Source: Streptomyces sp. NBC_00443 (GTDB lineage: Bacteria; Actinomycetota; Actinomycetes; Streptomycetales; Streptomycetaceae). Taken from it: 64,000 nucleotides of DNA. The notes below the pieces were generated by a model. That model made no database searches, was not told the DNA's origin, and saw only the letters and a program-made list of their open reading frames with translations. Shown here piece by piece: positions 9,591-17,823 of this stretch (the stretch's first letter is position 1; the number at the start of each line of letters is the position of its first letter). A program made the translations under genes and the position numbers. The stretch spans positions 4,278,001-4,342,000 of the forward strand of contig NZ_CP107917.1 in assembly GCF_036014175.1 (NCBI RefSeq), written 5' to 3'.

Positions 9591-9643
9591 ATTACATGCT
9601 GTCGTGCATCTTTATTACATGCCATCCAGCATGCATTTGTCAA
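9591..9643 (-). promoter_or_regulatory. Promoter with operator-like palindromes upstream of quinone reductase 1
   Basis: Read on the minus strand, a perfect -35 TTGACA (9643-9638) is followed after 18 bases by TGTAAT (9619-9614) as -10. A palindrome ATGC-N6-GCAT (9619-9632) falls inside the spacer. A second ATGC-N6-GCAT (9596-9609) lies just downstream, 23 bp away centre to centre, and each is flanked by ATTAC. The placement suggests a repressor blocking RNA polymerase; the nearby MarR protein is the natural candidate. This is inference from sequence. Confidence 0.6.
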
Positions 9644-9682
9644 ACTGCACATCGTTGATTCGATGCATTGGCTGAAAGACGG

Positions 9683-10660
9683 TCAGGGAACGAGCACCAC
9701 ACGGCCGAGCTGGGAGCGCGACTCCATCAGCTCGTGCGCGGCCGCGGCGTCCTTCAGCGGCAGCTCGGCGTGGACGACGGGACGGACCTTGCCGGAGGAC
9801 ACCATGTCCAGCAGCTCCCGGGCGCCCTTGGCCATGACGTCCGGCTTCTCGCCCATCACGCCCCACATGCTGAAGCCCATGACGATGCGGTTGTCGAAGA
9901 TGTCGGCGACCTCGATGGCCGGCAGCTCGCCGCCCGCCGCGCCGTACACCACCGTCCGCCCGAACTGGGCAGTGAGGTTCACGGACTTGGTGAGGATGTC
10001 CCCGCCGACGGTCTCCAGAGCGACGTCCACGCCCCGGCCGCCCGTCGCGGCGCGCACCTTCTCGTCCCAGCCGTCCTCGCCGTAGTCGACGGTGACATCG
10101 GCGCCGAGCGACGCGACGAAGGCCAGCTTCTCCGCTCCGCGGGCCGCGGCGATGATCTGCCCCGCGCCGAGCGTCTTGGCCATCTGGACCAGCAGATGGC
10201 CGATACCGCCTGCCGCGGCGGTGATCAGCACGGACTCGCCGGGCTGGAGCTTCGCCGCCGTGGCGATGACGTGGTAGGCGGTCTGGCCGGGGATGGGCAG
10301 CGAAGTGGCCTGGCCGGCGTCGATCCCGTCGGGGACGGCGAACAGCCAGTCGGCCTGGGTGACGACGTACTCGGCGTATCCGTCGTGGGCGACCCCGGTG
10401 ACCACCCGGTCACCGACGTTCACCTGGTCGACGCCCTCGCCGACCTGCTCCACGACGCCCGCGACATCACCGCCCGGCGAGCCGGGAAGGGTGGCGGGAC
10501 CGCCGACCGGGATGCCCTGACGGCGCTGGCACTCGGCGAAGTTGACCCCGACCGCCTCGGTGCGGATCAGCACCTGGCCGGGACCGGGGACAGGGGCGTC
10601 GGCCTCTTCGAGCCGCAGCACCGAAGGGGCGCCGAACTCGTGGTGTCGGACGATGCGCAT
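9683..10660 (-). CDS. Zinc-independent NADPH:quinone oxidoreductase (copy 2)
   Basis: 325 residues, the same length as copy 1 and alignable without gaps over most of its length (MRIVRHHEFGAPSVLRLEEA at the start, GRVVLVP at the end). Nucleotide-binding loop AAAGGIGHLLVQMAKTLGA. The most divergent part is ~235-260, which borders the substrate pocket in this family, so the two copies may act on different substrates. Start at the internal ATG with GAGTACGTCC upstream; a longer in-frame extension is antisense-like and was not used. Confidence 0.87.
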   Translation of the reverse strand: MRIVRHHEFGAPSVLRLEEADAPVPGPGQVLIRTEAVGVNFAECQRRQGIPVGGPATLPGSPGGDVAGVVEQVGEGVDQVNVGDRVVTGVAHDGYAEYVVTQADWLFAVPDGIDAGQATSLPIPGQTAYHVIATAAKLQPGESVLITAAAGGIGHLLVQMAKTLGAGQIIAAARGAEKLAFVASLGADVTVDYGEDGWDEKVRAATGGRGVDVALETVGGDILTKSVNLTAQFGRTVVYGAAGGELPAIEVADIFDNRIVMGFSMWGVMGEKPDVMAKGARELLDMVSSGKVRPVVHAELPLKDAAAAHELMESRSQLGRVVLVP

Positions 10661-10769
10661 GGACGTACTCCTCTTTCTCTCGCGTGCACTACGGCGATTT
10701 CCCTTGGCGTGCACGACAGGGGTTTCTCTTGCGTGTGTTACGGGGTGCGGGATGGGGAACGAGTCCGGA

Positions 10770-11771
10770 TCAGGCCGGTGTGAGCTCGACGAGCGAGCGC
10801 ACCGGTCCCAGGCCGACCACTCGGCGCAGCGAGAGCCCGGCCTCGGCCGCCAGCTCGCGCAGCTGCTCGGTGGTGCGCATCCGCCCGCCCAGATAGACGA
10901 GCATCCGCAGGTCCAGATCGGTCTGGTCGGTCTGAACGTCGAGCAGGCCCTCGAGGACCATGACCCGGCCGCCCGGACGGACGGCCTCGGCACAGCGCCG
11001 AAGGATCTCGGCCGCCCGGTCGTCGGGCCAGTTGAGCAGGACGTTGGACAGCAGATACACATCGCCGTCGGCGGGCAGCGGATCGAAGAAGCTGCCGACC
11101 ACCGCACGGCAGCGCTCCTGGAGACCGGCGGCCGCGAAGTCCCGCTCGGCCGCCGCCGCGGGCCCCTCCAGGTCGACCAGGGTGCCCCGGGCGCCCGGGG
11201 TCGCGTCGACGACCGCCGCGAGCAGATCGCCGCTGCCGCCGCCCACGTCGACGACATGCCGTACGGCCTGCCAGTCGCCCTGAGCCAGCAGCTCGGGAAC
11301 GACCCAGCGCATGCTCGCCGCCATCCGCCGGGCGAAGGCCTCCGCGAGCGCGCCGTCCGACTCGACGTCCGTCCAGAACTCCTGCCCGTAGAGAGCGGAG
11401 TAGACGGGTGCGCCGGAGCGCACGGCGTCGAGCAGACGGAACGCCGCGGCCTCGCCCCGGCCGGTCGGGCCGTCCAGGCGGAGCCAGTCACGGCCCGACT
11501 CCGGGACGTCGTGGCGCAGCAGGGCGCCGAGCTCGGTCGGCTCGTAGCCTCCTTCGGGGAGCGTGCGGTAGATCCCGGCGTTCACCAGGTGGCCGAGGAG
11601 ACGGCCCAGAGCGGTCGCGTCCACCTCCGCGGCACGGGCCAGCGTCTGGACCGTGACCGCTCCGGCGGCCATGTGGTCCGACAGCGCGAGGGTGGCGGCC
11701 ACTCTGATGGCCATGGGGGTGATCAGGTCGCTCTTCTCCAATAACTCCTGCGACCAGGGGGGATTGCTCAC
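10770..11771 (-). CDS. SAM-dependent O-methyltransferase 2
   Basis: 333 residues. Dimerisation-type N-terminus (ITPMAIRVAATLALSDHM), then class I SAM motif I VVDVGGGSGDLLAAV near 170, LVDLEGPA near 195, GSFFDPLPADGDVYLLSNVLLNWPDD near 215-240 and GGRVMVLEGLL. It keeps the canonical GGGSG that O-methyltransferase 1 has as GGARG. Same family as TcmN/DnrK-type enzymes; likely modifies a phenol or carboxyl of the polyketide. Confidence 0.88.
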   Translation of the reverse strand: MSNPPWSQELLEKSDLITPMAIRVAATLALSDHMAAGAVTVQTLARAAEVDATALGRLLGHLVNAGIYRTLPEGGYEPTELGALLRHDVPESGRDWLRLDGPTGRGEAAAFRLLDAVRSGAPVYSALYGQEFWTDVESDGALAEAFARRMAASMRWVVPELLAQGDWQAVRHVVDVGGGSGDLLAAVVDATPGARGTLVDLEGPAAAAERDFAAAGLQERCRAVVGSFFDPLPADGDVYLLSNVLLNWPDDRAAEILRRCAEAVRPGGRVMVLEGLLDVQTDQTDLDLRMLVYLGGRMRTTEQLRELAAEAGLSLRRVVGLGPVRSLVELTPA

Positions 11772-11864
11772 TTCGTCCTCTCACGTGCACAAGCTGTGTG
11801 GGGGGTGGGGAAGGCGCCACGTCGACCGAAGGAGGGTGCCCCTTCGGCCGTCTCGGCCCCTTCG

Positions 11865-13418
11865 TCAGACGGTGCCGAACCAGGTGGTGACGGCTGCGGT
11901 CAGTGACTCCCGCAGCTCCGCCTCCGGCATGTCCCGGTCCGCGGCCCAGGCGACATAGCCGTCGGGGCGGACCAGCAGACCGGCCAGCTGCGGCTCCTGG
12001 GCGCACTCCGCCCGCACGTGCTGGAGCCGGCCCGACCAGGAGACGCCCGTGGCCCACTTCTCGTACACCTGGCCGATCTGCGCCTCGCCGGTCAGGTCGA
12101 GCAGCACGCCGGTGCCACGCTTCAGGTACTTGGGCAGGGGCCGGACGTCGTCCTCGGTCTTCAGCTCCAGGTCGCGGGCGAAGTCGCCGAGCAGCCGGTG
12201 CTCGGGGCCGTCGATCGGGTAGCGGACGGTGACGCCGCTGAGCATCTCGGCGAGGTGGCGGTTCACCTGCTCCTTGCGCATGAGGTCGGTGAACAGCTCG
12301 CGCAGCGGGGTGACATACGGGTCCGGGTTCATCAGCGCGATCTGCGCCCGGGTGTTGGCCAGCACCTTGCGGGCCGGGGCCTGGCGCTCGCGGTCGTAGC
12401 TGTCGAGCAGGCCATCGGGGGCCCAGCCGTGCACCGCGGCGGCGAGCTTCCAGCCGAGGTTGAAGGCGTCCTGGAGACCGAGGTTGACGCCCTGGCCACC
12501 GACCGGGAAGTGGGTGTGGGCGGCGTCGCCCGCAATCAGCAGCCGGCCCTCGCGGTAGCGGTCGGCCTGGCACGCGGAGTCGGTGAAGACGGAGAGCCAG
12601 CGCGGCGAGTGCGCACCGAGGTCGTCGCCCCAGATCTCGCGCAGGCTCGCGGTCAGCTCGTCCAGGGTGAGCTCCGCGCCGGGCTCCCGGTCGGCCTCGA
12701 AGTCGAACGTGGACACCCGGTGGTAGGTGTCGTCGAGCGGCACGCAGAACAGCAGGCCGCGTTCGGTGCGCTCCATGCCCATGGGGGCGTTCTCGCGGTC
12801 GGCGAGGATCACGTCACCGAGCCGGGCGGTGACCCGGCCGCCGGTGCCGGGGAAGGCGATGCCGGCCTCCCGGCGAACCAGGCTGCGACCGCCGTCACAG
12901 CCCACCGCGAACCGGGCGCGCACGGTGTAGGTGCCGTCGGGGCCGGTCACCTCGGCCTCGATGCCGTCCGCGTCCTGGCGAATCGCGGTGACCTCGTGAC
13001 CCCGCCGGATCTCGGCGCCGAACTCGGCGGCGCGCTCCTCCAGCAGGCGTTCGGTCCTGGTCTGCTCGGAGAGCAGGGCGTAGCCGTGGGCACTGTCGAG
13101 GGTGGAGAAGTCGACCCACTCGTCCAGGCCGGCGAAGTGGCCGTTGTTCCAGGAGCGGGCACCTTCGCGGAACCGCTTGAGCAGGCCACGCCGGTCGAGC
13201 GACTCCAGGGAACGGGCGTGCAGTCCGAAGGCCTTGGAGTGCGGGGTGCGCTCGGGAAGCCGCTCGAGCACGATCGCCCGGACGCGGGAGATACGAAGTT
13301 CCGCGGCGAGCAGCATGCCGACGGGACCGCCGCCGACGATCAGCACGTCGAAGTCGACGTCGGTGTCGTAGGCGATCTCGAAGTCGCGATCGGACTCGGG
13401 GGGCACGGGATGGGACAT
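11865..13418 (-). CDS. Class A FAD-dependent aromatic monooxygenase 3
   Basis: 517 residues. A longer N-terminal tail (about 23 residues) precedes VGGGPVG. DG motif (GCDGGRSLVR) near 180, GD motif (IAGDAAHTHFPVGGQGVNLG) near 295, and a C-terminal thioredoxin-like domain ending in RPDGYVAWAAD. HTHFPVGGQG differs from the VMPPTGG form of monooxygenases 1, 2 and 4, placing it in another subgroup (rifampicin-monooxygenase/PgaE-like). ATG with GGAGG 6 bases upstream. Divergent from marR, so probably under its control. Confidence 0.9.
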   Translation of the reverse strand: MSHPVPPESDRDFEIAYDTDVDFDVLIVGGGPVGMLLAAELRISRVRAIVLERLPERTPHSKAFGLHARSLESLDRRGLLKRFREGARSWNNGHFAGLDEWVDFSTLDSAHGYALLSEQTRTERLLEERAAEFGAEIRRGHEVTAIRQDADGIEAEVTGPDGTYTVRARFAVGCDGGRSLVRREAGIAFPGTGGRVTARLGDVILADRENAPMGMERTERGLLFCVPLDDTYHRVSTFDFEADREPGAELTLDELTASLREIWGDDLGAHSPRWLSVFTDSACQADRYREGRLLIAGDAAHTHFPVGGQGVNLGLQDAFNLGWKLAAAVHGWAPDGLLDSYDRERQAPARKVLANTRAQIALMNPDPYVTPLRELFTDLMRKEQVNRHLAEMLSGVTVRYPIDGPEHRLLGDFARDLELKTEDDVRPLPKYLKRGTGVLLDLTGEAQIGQVYEKWATGVSWSGRLQHVRAECAQEPQLAGLLVRPDGYVAWAADRDMPEAELRESLTAAVTTWFGTV

Positions 13419-13490
13419 GGGTCCTCCAATAGAGCTGGGGCGATATATGTTCGCCTACAGGTATATGCTTAATGTCATGCAGTAGATGGA

Positions 13491-13533
13491 GAGCATACAG
13501 ATGCTCGTCTGCCGTAATCAACTCGCTTAGAAT
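13491..13533 (+). promoter_or_regulatory. Divergent control region: palindrome and leaderless -10 for marR
   Basis: Perfect palindrome GAGCAT-ACAG-ATGCTC at 13491-13506 in the 121-bp gap between marR and monooxygenase 3. A -10-like TAGAAT at 13528-13533 ends 6 bases before the marR ATG and no ribosome site is visible, so transcription may begin at or next to the ATG (leaderless mRNA). The palindrome is well placed for autoregulation. GCAT/ATGC half-sites recur in front of quinone reductase 1. Confidence 0.5.
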
Positions 13534-13539
13534 GCGGAC

Positions 13540-14028
13540 ATGGACACTTCGACTCAGCCCCCGCCGCGGGCAGCGGATCTGCTCGACGCTGTCGGCCCCG
13601 CCTTCTCCCGACTGCGGCGTGCGCAGGCGCTGAATGTGGAGAAGCAGGTGTCCCGCAAGGACTTCACCAGGACGCTGGTGCTCAACATCGTCCAGGACGG
13701 GCCTGACCAGGAGGGCCAGGAGATCACCGTCGGTGTCGTGGGCGAGCGACTCGCCGTCGACCCCTCCGTGGCGAGCCGGATGGTCTCCGACTGCATCACC
13801 GCCGGCTATCTGATCCGCGCGGCCTCACAGCGCGACGGCCGCCGTACGATCCTCCAGCTCACCCCGGAGGGGCACGAGACACTCGCCCGCTTCCGCCGCC
13901 ACCAGCGCGCGGCCTTCGAGCGCATCACCCAGGACTGGCCGGAGGAGGAGCGGCTCGAGTTCGCCCGCCTGCTCATCAAGTACGTGGACTCCGTGGGCGA
14001 GTTGCAGCAGGACTCGGGCTCCGCCTGA
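13540..14028 (+). CDS. MarR-family transcriptional regulator
   Basis: 162 residues. The winged helix is recognisable in VGERLAVDPSVASRMVSDCITAGYLIRAASQRDGRRTIL (helices and the DGRR wing, residues ~65-108), flanked by dimerisation helices. MarR proteins usually repress a divergent gene and release DNA on binding a phenolic ligand. Here the divergent gene is an FAD monooxygenase, and matching half-sites precede the quinone reductase. A role sensing the polyketide or an intermediate is inferred. Confidence 0.85.
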   Translation: MDTSTQPPPRAADLLDAVGPAFSRLRRAQALNVEKQVSRKDFTRTLVLNIVQDGPDQEGQEITVGVVGERLAVDPSVASRMVSDCITAGYLIRAASQRDGRRTILQLTPEGHETLARFRRHQRAAFERITQDWPEEERLEFARLLIKYVDSVGELQQDSGSA

Positions 14029-14055
14029 CCGTCCGGCGAGCCCACGGGAAAGGGC

Positions 14056-14076
14056 CCGCGGCGACGACCGCCGCGG
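14056..14076. terminator. Terminator between marR and monooxygenase 4
   Basis: Perfect CCGCGGCG-ACGAC-CGCCGCGG hairpin in the 59-bp gap between two convergent genes. Confidence 0.7.
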
Positions 14077-14087
14077 ACCCCGGCCCG

Positions 14088-15743
14088 CTACCTCGTCCCC
14101 GTACGGGATCCCCGTACGAGAATTTTCCGAAGTACCGCCGTGAGCACCGCGGTCTCCTCACCTTGCGGGTCCGCGCCCGGCGACCGCCACGCGACGACAC
14201 CGTCCGGCCGTACCAGTACCGCGCCTTCGGGGCGCAGACCGCCGTAGCGCTCGGAGAAGGTGCCGTCCGGATCGGCCAGCGTGCCCGCCCCGCCGCCCGT
14301 ACCCGGCACCACCCGGCGGGCCATGAGTTTCAGGCGCAGCTCGGCGGAGGCGGAGACGGCGGCCGAGATCCACTCGCGGCCGCGCTCCCCGGTCAGCAGG
14401 ACGAAGTCCCGCCCGAACAGGTCGAGCGTGGAGACGGGTTCGCCGCCCCGCGACAGCATCGCGTACGGCGCCCGGGTCCCCGGCTCCCCGCGCAGCGCCC
14501 GCGGATCGGAGGCGACCGGAAGATCCGCGCCGCCCGGCTCCTCGACGATCGCGGCGGAGCGGTACGCCTGGCCCGATGTCACCGTCACCGCGTCCGCGAC
14601 GGCGGCCCGCTGCTCCGGGGTGGCGGTGCCGGAACGCAGGGCGAGCTGGAGGGACCCCTGCTCGGCCGTGTAGCCGGCCACAGGCCGCCGTTCGGCGTCG
14701 TACGTCTCCACAAGGCCGGCCCCCGCGACGCCCTCGACCACCAGGGCGAGCTTCCAGGCGAGGTTGTGGGCATCGGCGATACCGGTGTTGGCCCCGTAAC
14801 CCCCGGTCGGCGGCACCACATGCGCCGCGTCCCCGGCGAGCAGCACCCGCCCGTGCACAAAGCCCTCGGCCACCTCCTCCGCCATGTCCCAGGGGAAGCG
14901 CGAACGGATCGTCACCTCGACCCCGGGCGCTCCTATGGCGGCCCCCACCAGCTCGGCACAGCGGCCGTCGGTGAAGTCCTCCAGGCTCTCGCCGTCCTCG
15001 GGCCGGTACCCGACGATCAGCGTGCCCCCGGACAAGGTGTCGTCATGCACGAGGATGCCGGTGACCTGGTCGTTCTTCACATGGACCACGCTGTAGCGGC
15101 GCTCCCCCAGCACCGGGCGCAGATCGGCGCCGAACGCGATGCTCACATGCCGGGACAGCACCCCGCGCCCCTGGCGGGGCACCTTCAGCGCCTCCCGCAC
15201 GGTGCTGCGCGGCCCGTCGCAGGCCACCAGATAGGAGCTGCGGAAGGTACGGGTGCCGGCGTCGTCACCGAGGACGGCGGTCACTCCCTCCGGGTCCTCC
15301 GCGAAGGACAACAGCTCCGTACCGAACCGGAGGTCGGCGCCGAGCTCCACCGCCCGGTCCCGCAGCAGGGGCTCCAGGCGGTCCTGCGGCAGCAGCAGCA
15401 GCCGGGACGGGGTGAGGTCGCCCAGGTCGTCATCGCCCTCCAGCTCCTCCTTGCTGAACAGCACCTCCCCCGCCAGCGAGACCACCCCGGCACGAGTGCG
15501 GTGGGTGGCGAACCCCGCCGCCTCCTGTACGGCCGCGTCCTCGACGCCGGCCTGACGCAGCAGCTCCCCGGTCCGGGGGTAGTAGCCGACGGCCCTCGGA
15601 TGGATGGACGTACCCGGATGGCGCTCCACCATGGTGCACCGGACCCCGTGCCGGGCGAGGAACACGGCGGTGGACAGCCCGACGAGGCTGCCGCCGACGA
15701 TCAGTACGGGTGCGCTGTCGGAAGGGTCGGAAGCGGTGGTCAT
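14088..15743 (-). CDS. Class A FAD-dependent aromatic monooxygenase 4
   Basis: 551 residues from the ATG that has AGAGAGGGA 10 bases upstream; a start 12 codons earlier is possible. Rossmann motif VGGSLVG near 14-20, HPRAVGYYPRTGELLRQAG, DG motif (ACDGPRSTVR) near 175, GD motif (LAGDAAHVVPPTGGYG) near 300, and a C-terminal thioredoxin-like part. Related to monooxygenases 1 and 2. Four such enzymes within 14 kb point to a heavily oxidised or ring-cleaved polyketide such as a xanthone. Confidence 0.9.
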   Translation of the reverse strand: MTTASDPSDSAPVLIVGGSLVGLSTAVFLARHGVRCTMVERHPGTSIHPRAVGYYPRTGELLRQAGVEDAAVQEAAGFATHRTRAGVVSLAGEVLFSKEELEGDDDLGDLTPSRLLLLPQDRLEPLLRDRAVELGADLRFGTELLSFAEDPEGVTAVLGDDAGTRTFRSSYLVACDGPRSTVREALKVPRQGRGVLSRHVSIAFGADLRPVLGERRYSVVHVKNDQVTGILVHDDTLSGGTLIVGYRPEDGESLEDFTDGRCAELVGAAIGAPGVEVTIRSRFPWDMAEEVAEGFVHGRVLLAGDAAHVVPPTGGYGANTGIADAHNLAWKLALVVEGVAGAGLVETYDAERRPVAGYTAEQGSLQLALRSGTATPEQRAAVADAVTVTSGQAYRSAAIVEEPGGADLPVASDPRALRGEPGTRAPYAMLSRGGEPVSTLDLFGRDFVLLTGERGREWISAAVSASAELRLKLMARRVVPGTGGGAGTLADPDGTFSERYGGLRPEGAVLVRPDGVVAWRSPGADPQGEETAVLTAVLRKILVRGSRTGTR

Positions 15744-15807
15744 CGCACAGTCCCTCTCTGGGATATCGGCCTCGGACATCGGCTCTCGGAACGGACGTGG
15801 GTCCTGC

Positions 15808-16647
15808 TCACGGGGTCGGCAGCCCGGCCCGCCCCAGGGCCAGGTAGTCCACGACCTCCCAGTGCTCCGCGACCTTGCCGCGCTCGATGCGGAACTGGTC
15901 GCAGGTGCGCATCTGAAGCGGCAGCCCGGAGGGGCCGCCCCCGCTCCACGCGCCGGTGAGTGTGCCGGTCCAGGTCACGAAGACCATCACCCGGTCGTCG
16001 GCGGCGACGATGTGGTCCACGGTGGTGACCAGGTCGGGAAAGGCGGCGATGTTGTCCGCGAAGAACGCCTTGAACGCGTCGAGGCCGTCCGGCACCGCGT
16101 CCGTACGCATGTTGTGGTGCCGGTAGTCCTGGTGGTAGTAGCGCTCGGCCAGGTCCAGCCGGTGCTCGCTGAAGACGTCGCGGTACGCGCCGAGCACCAG
16201 CTCCGCGTTGGCCCGCTCGGTGTCGCTGTGCGGGCCGTGCAGACCGGGGGCGGCCGGCTGACCGCTCTGTTCCGGACCGTCCTCCACGCCGTGCGCGGCG
16301 AGCACGTCCCGGTCGGCCACGTTCCAGTGCTCGGCGACCTTGCCGTCCCGCAGCCGGTACAACTCGGCGGTGTGCAACCGGAGTTCGTCTCCCGAGCGGG
16401 TGCGTCCGGTCCAGGTCGCGAAGAGCATCACCCGGTCGTTGTCGGCCACCAGGTGGTCGATGTCCGCGCGCAGCTCCGGGAATTCACGGTCCGATGTCCG
16501 CCAGCCCGCCGGGTCGTGCTCGACGCAGTCGGCATGGAAGAAACGGTCCGCCTCCTCAAGGCGGCGCTCGCGGTAGAGCGTCCCGTACAGCTCGCGGACC
16601 AGCTCGGCGTTGCGCGTGCGCTGCCCGGCGGGGATCACGGTGGTCAT
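15808..16647 (-). CDS. Tandem SnoaL-like (NTF2-fold) protein
   Basis: 279 residues made of two homologous halves (~10-130 and ~138-270). Each carries the pattern NAELV..Y....E.RL..A.R.....Y..H, a DIDHLVADNDRVM or TVDHIVAADDRVM strand, TWTG, and DGKVAEHW or RGKVAEHW near the end. SnoaL-type proteins are aldol cyclases or, in variants, hydroxylases acting on polyketides. A fused double version could form an intramolecular dimer with two different pockets. Followed 55 bases on by the GNAT gene. Confidence 0.8.
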   Translation of the reverse strand: MTTVIPAGQRTRNAELVRELYGTLYRERRLEEADRFFHADCVEHDPAGWRTSDREFPELRADIDHLVADNDRVMLFATWTGRTRSGDELRLHTAELYRLRDGKVAEHWNVADRDVLAAHGVEDGPEQSGQPAAPGLHGPHSDTERANAELVLGAYRDVFSEHRLDLAERYYHQDYRHHNMRTDAVPDGLDAFKAFFADNIAAFPDLVTTVDHIVAADDRVMVFVTWTGTLTGAWSGGGPSGLPLQMRTCDQFRIERGKVAEHWEVVDYLALGRAGLPTP

Positions 16648-16702
16648 GGGGTCCTCTCGGCTCGGCTCTTGAACAAGGGGAGGATCGGGGGAGGGTGACC
16701 GC

Positions 16703-17665
16703 TCAGGCCTTGAGCGCGTACGTCGACCAGTGGGAGTCGGCCTCGAAGCCGAGCTTCCGGTTGAGCGCGACCACGGCCGTGTTGGCGGTGTCGTTGAAGA
16801 CCTGGACCAGCGCGAGACGGCCGTTCTCCCGGGCGGCCCCGAGCAGCAGTTCGGCCTTCAGCCAGCTGGCGAGACCACGCCGCCGGTGCTGCGGCAGCAC
16901 CAGCGTCTCGCCGACGTCCGCCATCGGACTGCTGCGCACGAACACGGTGGCGTACGCGACGATCGCGGTGCCGTGCTCGGGCAACGCCGCCACCACATGG
17001 GGCAGATGCCCGGCCCGCTCCGCCTCGGCCTCCCGCGCCCGCACGTCGTCGGCGGAGGGACGCCGCACCCGGGCCTGGCCGTTGACCCGTTCCTCCAGCG
17101 CGCTCCAGGCCCGCGCGTAGGACTCCACCAGGTCGTCTGGGCAGGCACCCTGCCACGCCATCAGCCGGTAACCGGGCACCGGCCGGGCCGCAGCGGCCTG
17201 CAGCACCGCACGGGCGGGCCCGGCCAGACGCAGCCGATGGCGCACGCTCTCGCCGATGAGTTCCGCGCCGAGCTCCGCCGCGAAGCGCTCACCAGCGGCC
17301 GCCCTGGGCGCGTCGGCCAGCAGCAGATCCCGTCCCCGCTCCCGCAGCGCCGCCAGGCCCGCGGCCGCCAAGGCCCGTCCGGCACCGCGCCGCCGGTATC
17401 CGGGGAACACCCACAGCGAACCGTGTCCCGGTCCGCTCGGATCCCCCAGGTCGAGCCCGAGCTTCAGCACACCGGCCGGGGTGCCGCCGTCGTGCGCGAC
17501 GAGCACGATCCGCTCGGTCCCGTGCCGCCGCTGGAACAGCCGCGCCAGCAGCGCCTCCGTGACCGGCGGATCACCGGGCAGCTCCAGGCTCATGGTCTCC
17601 CGGAACCCGGGAAGCAACGCGGCGATAGTCGCCGGCTCATCGCCGTCGAGGCTACGAATCTCCAT
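16703..17665 (-). CDS. Double-domain GNAT acetyltransferase
   Basis: 320 residues from ATG (MEIRSLDGDEP). Two GNAT folds: the N-terminal one has the acetyl-CoA loop PGYRRRGAGRAL near 103-114, the C-terminal one PQHRRRGLASWL near 262-273, then NDTANTAVVALNRKLGFEA, which is a typical GNAT tail. Tandem GNATs of this shape resemble mycothiol synthase-like or antibiotic-modifying enzymes. In a polyketide cluster it might acylate an amine or give self-resistance; the substrate is unknown. A strong hairpin upstream separates it from the SDR operon. Confidence 0.78.
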   Translation of the reverse strand: MEIRSLDGDEPATIAALLPGFRETMSLELPGDPPVTEALLARLFQRRHGTERIVLVAHDGGTPAGVLKLGLDLGDPSGPGHGSLWVFPGYRRRGAGRALAAAGLAALRERGRDLLLADAPRAAAGERFAAELGAELIGESVRHRLRLAGPARAVLQAAAARPVPGYRLMAWQGACPDDLVESYARAWSALEERVNGQARVRRPSADDVRAREAEAERAGHLPHVVAALPEHGTAIVAYATVFVRSSPMADVGETLVLPQHRRRGLASWLKAELLLGAARENGRLALVQVFNDTANTAVVALNRKLGFEADSHWSTYALKA

Positions 17666-17748
17666 GCCCCACACGGTGGCCCGGACCTCTCGAAGCACCG
17701 TCGAGGACAACTCGACACCGGCCGCCGGCCGCCGGCGCGGAAAAGGGA

Positions 17749-17794
17749 CGGGCCCCGTCGCACTCCAGGAGTCCCTGGAAGGCGACGGGGCCCG
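17749..17794 (-). terminator. Terminator after the SDR operon
   Basis: 13-bp perfect stem CGGGCCCCGTCGC / GCGACGGGGCCCG around a loop that contains a second small hairpin. Lies downstream of the minus-strand operon ending with the SDR. Confidence 0.8.
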
Positions 17795-17823
17795 GTACTA
17801 CGGGTGGGCGCTGATCGGACCCG

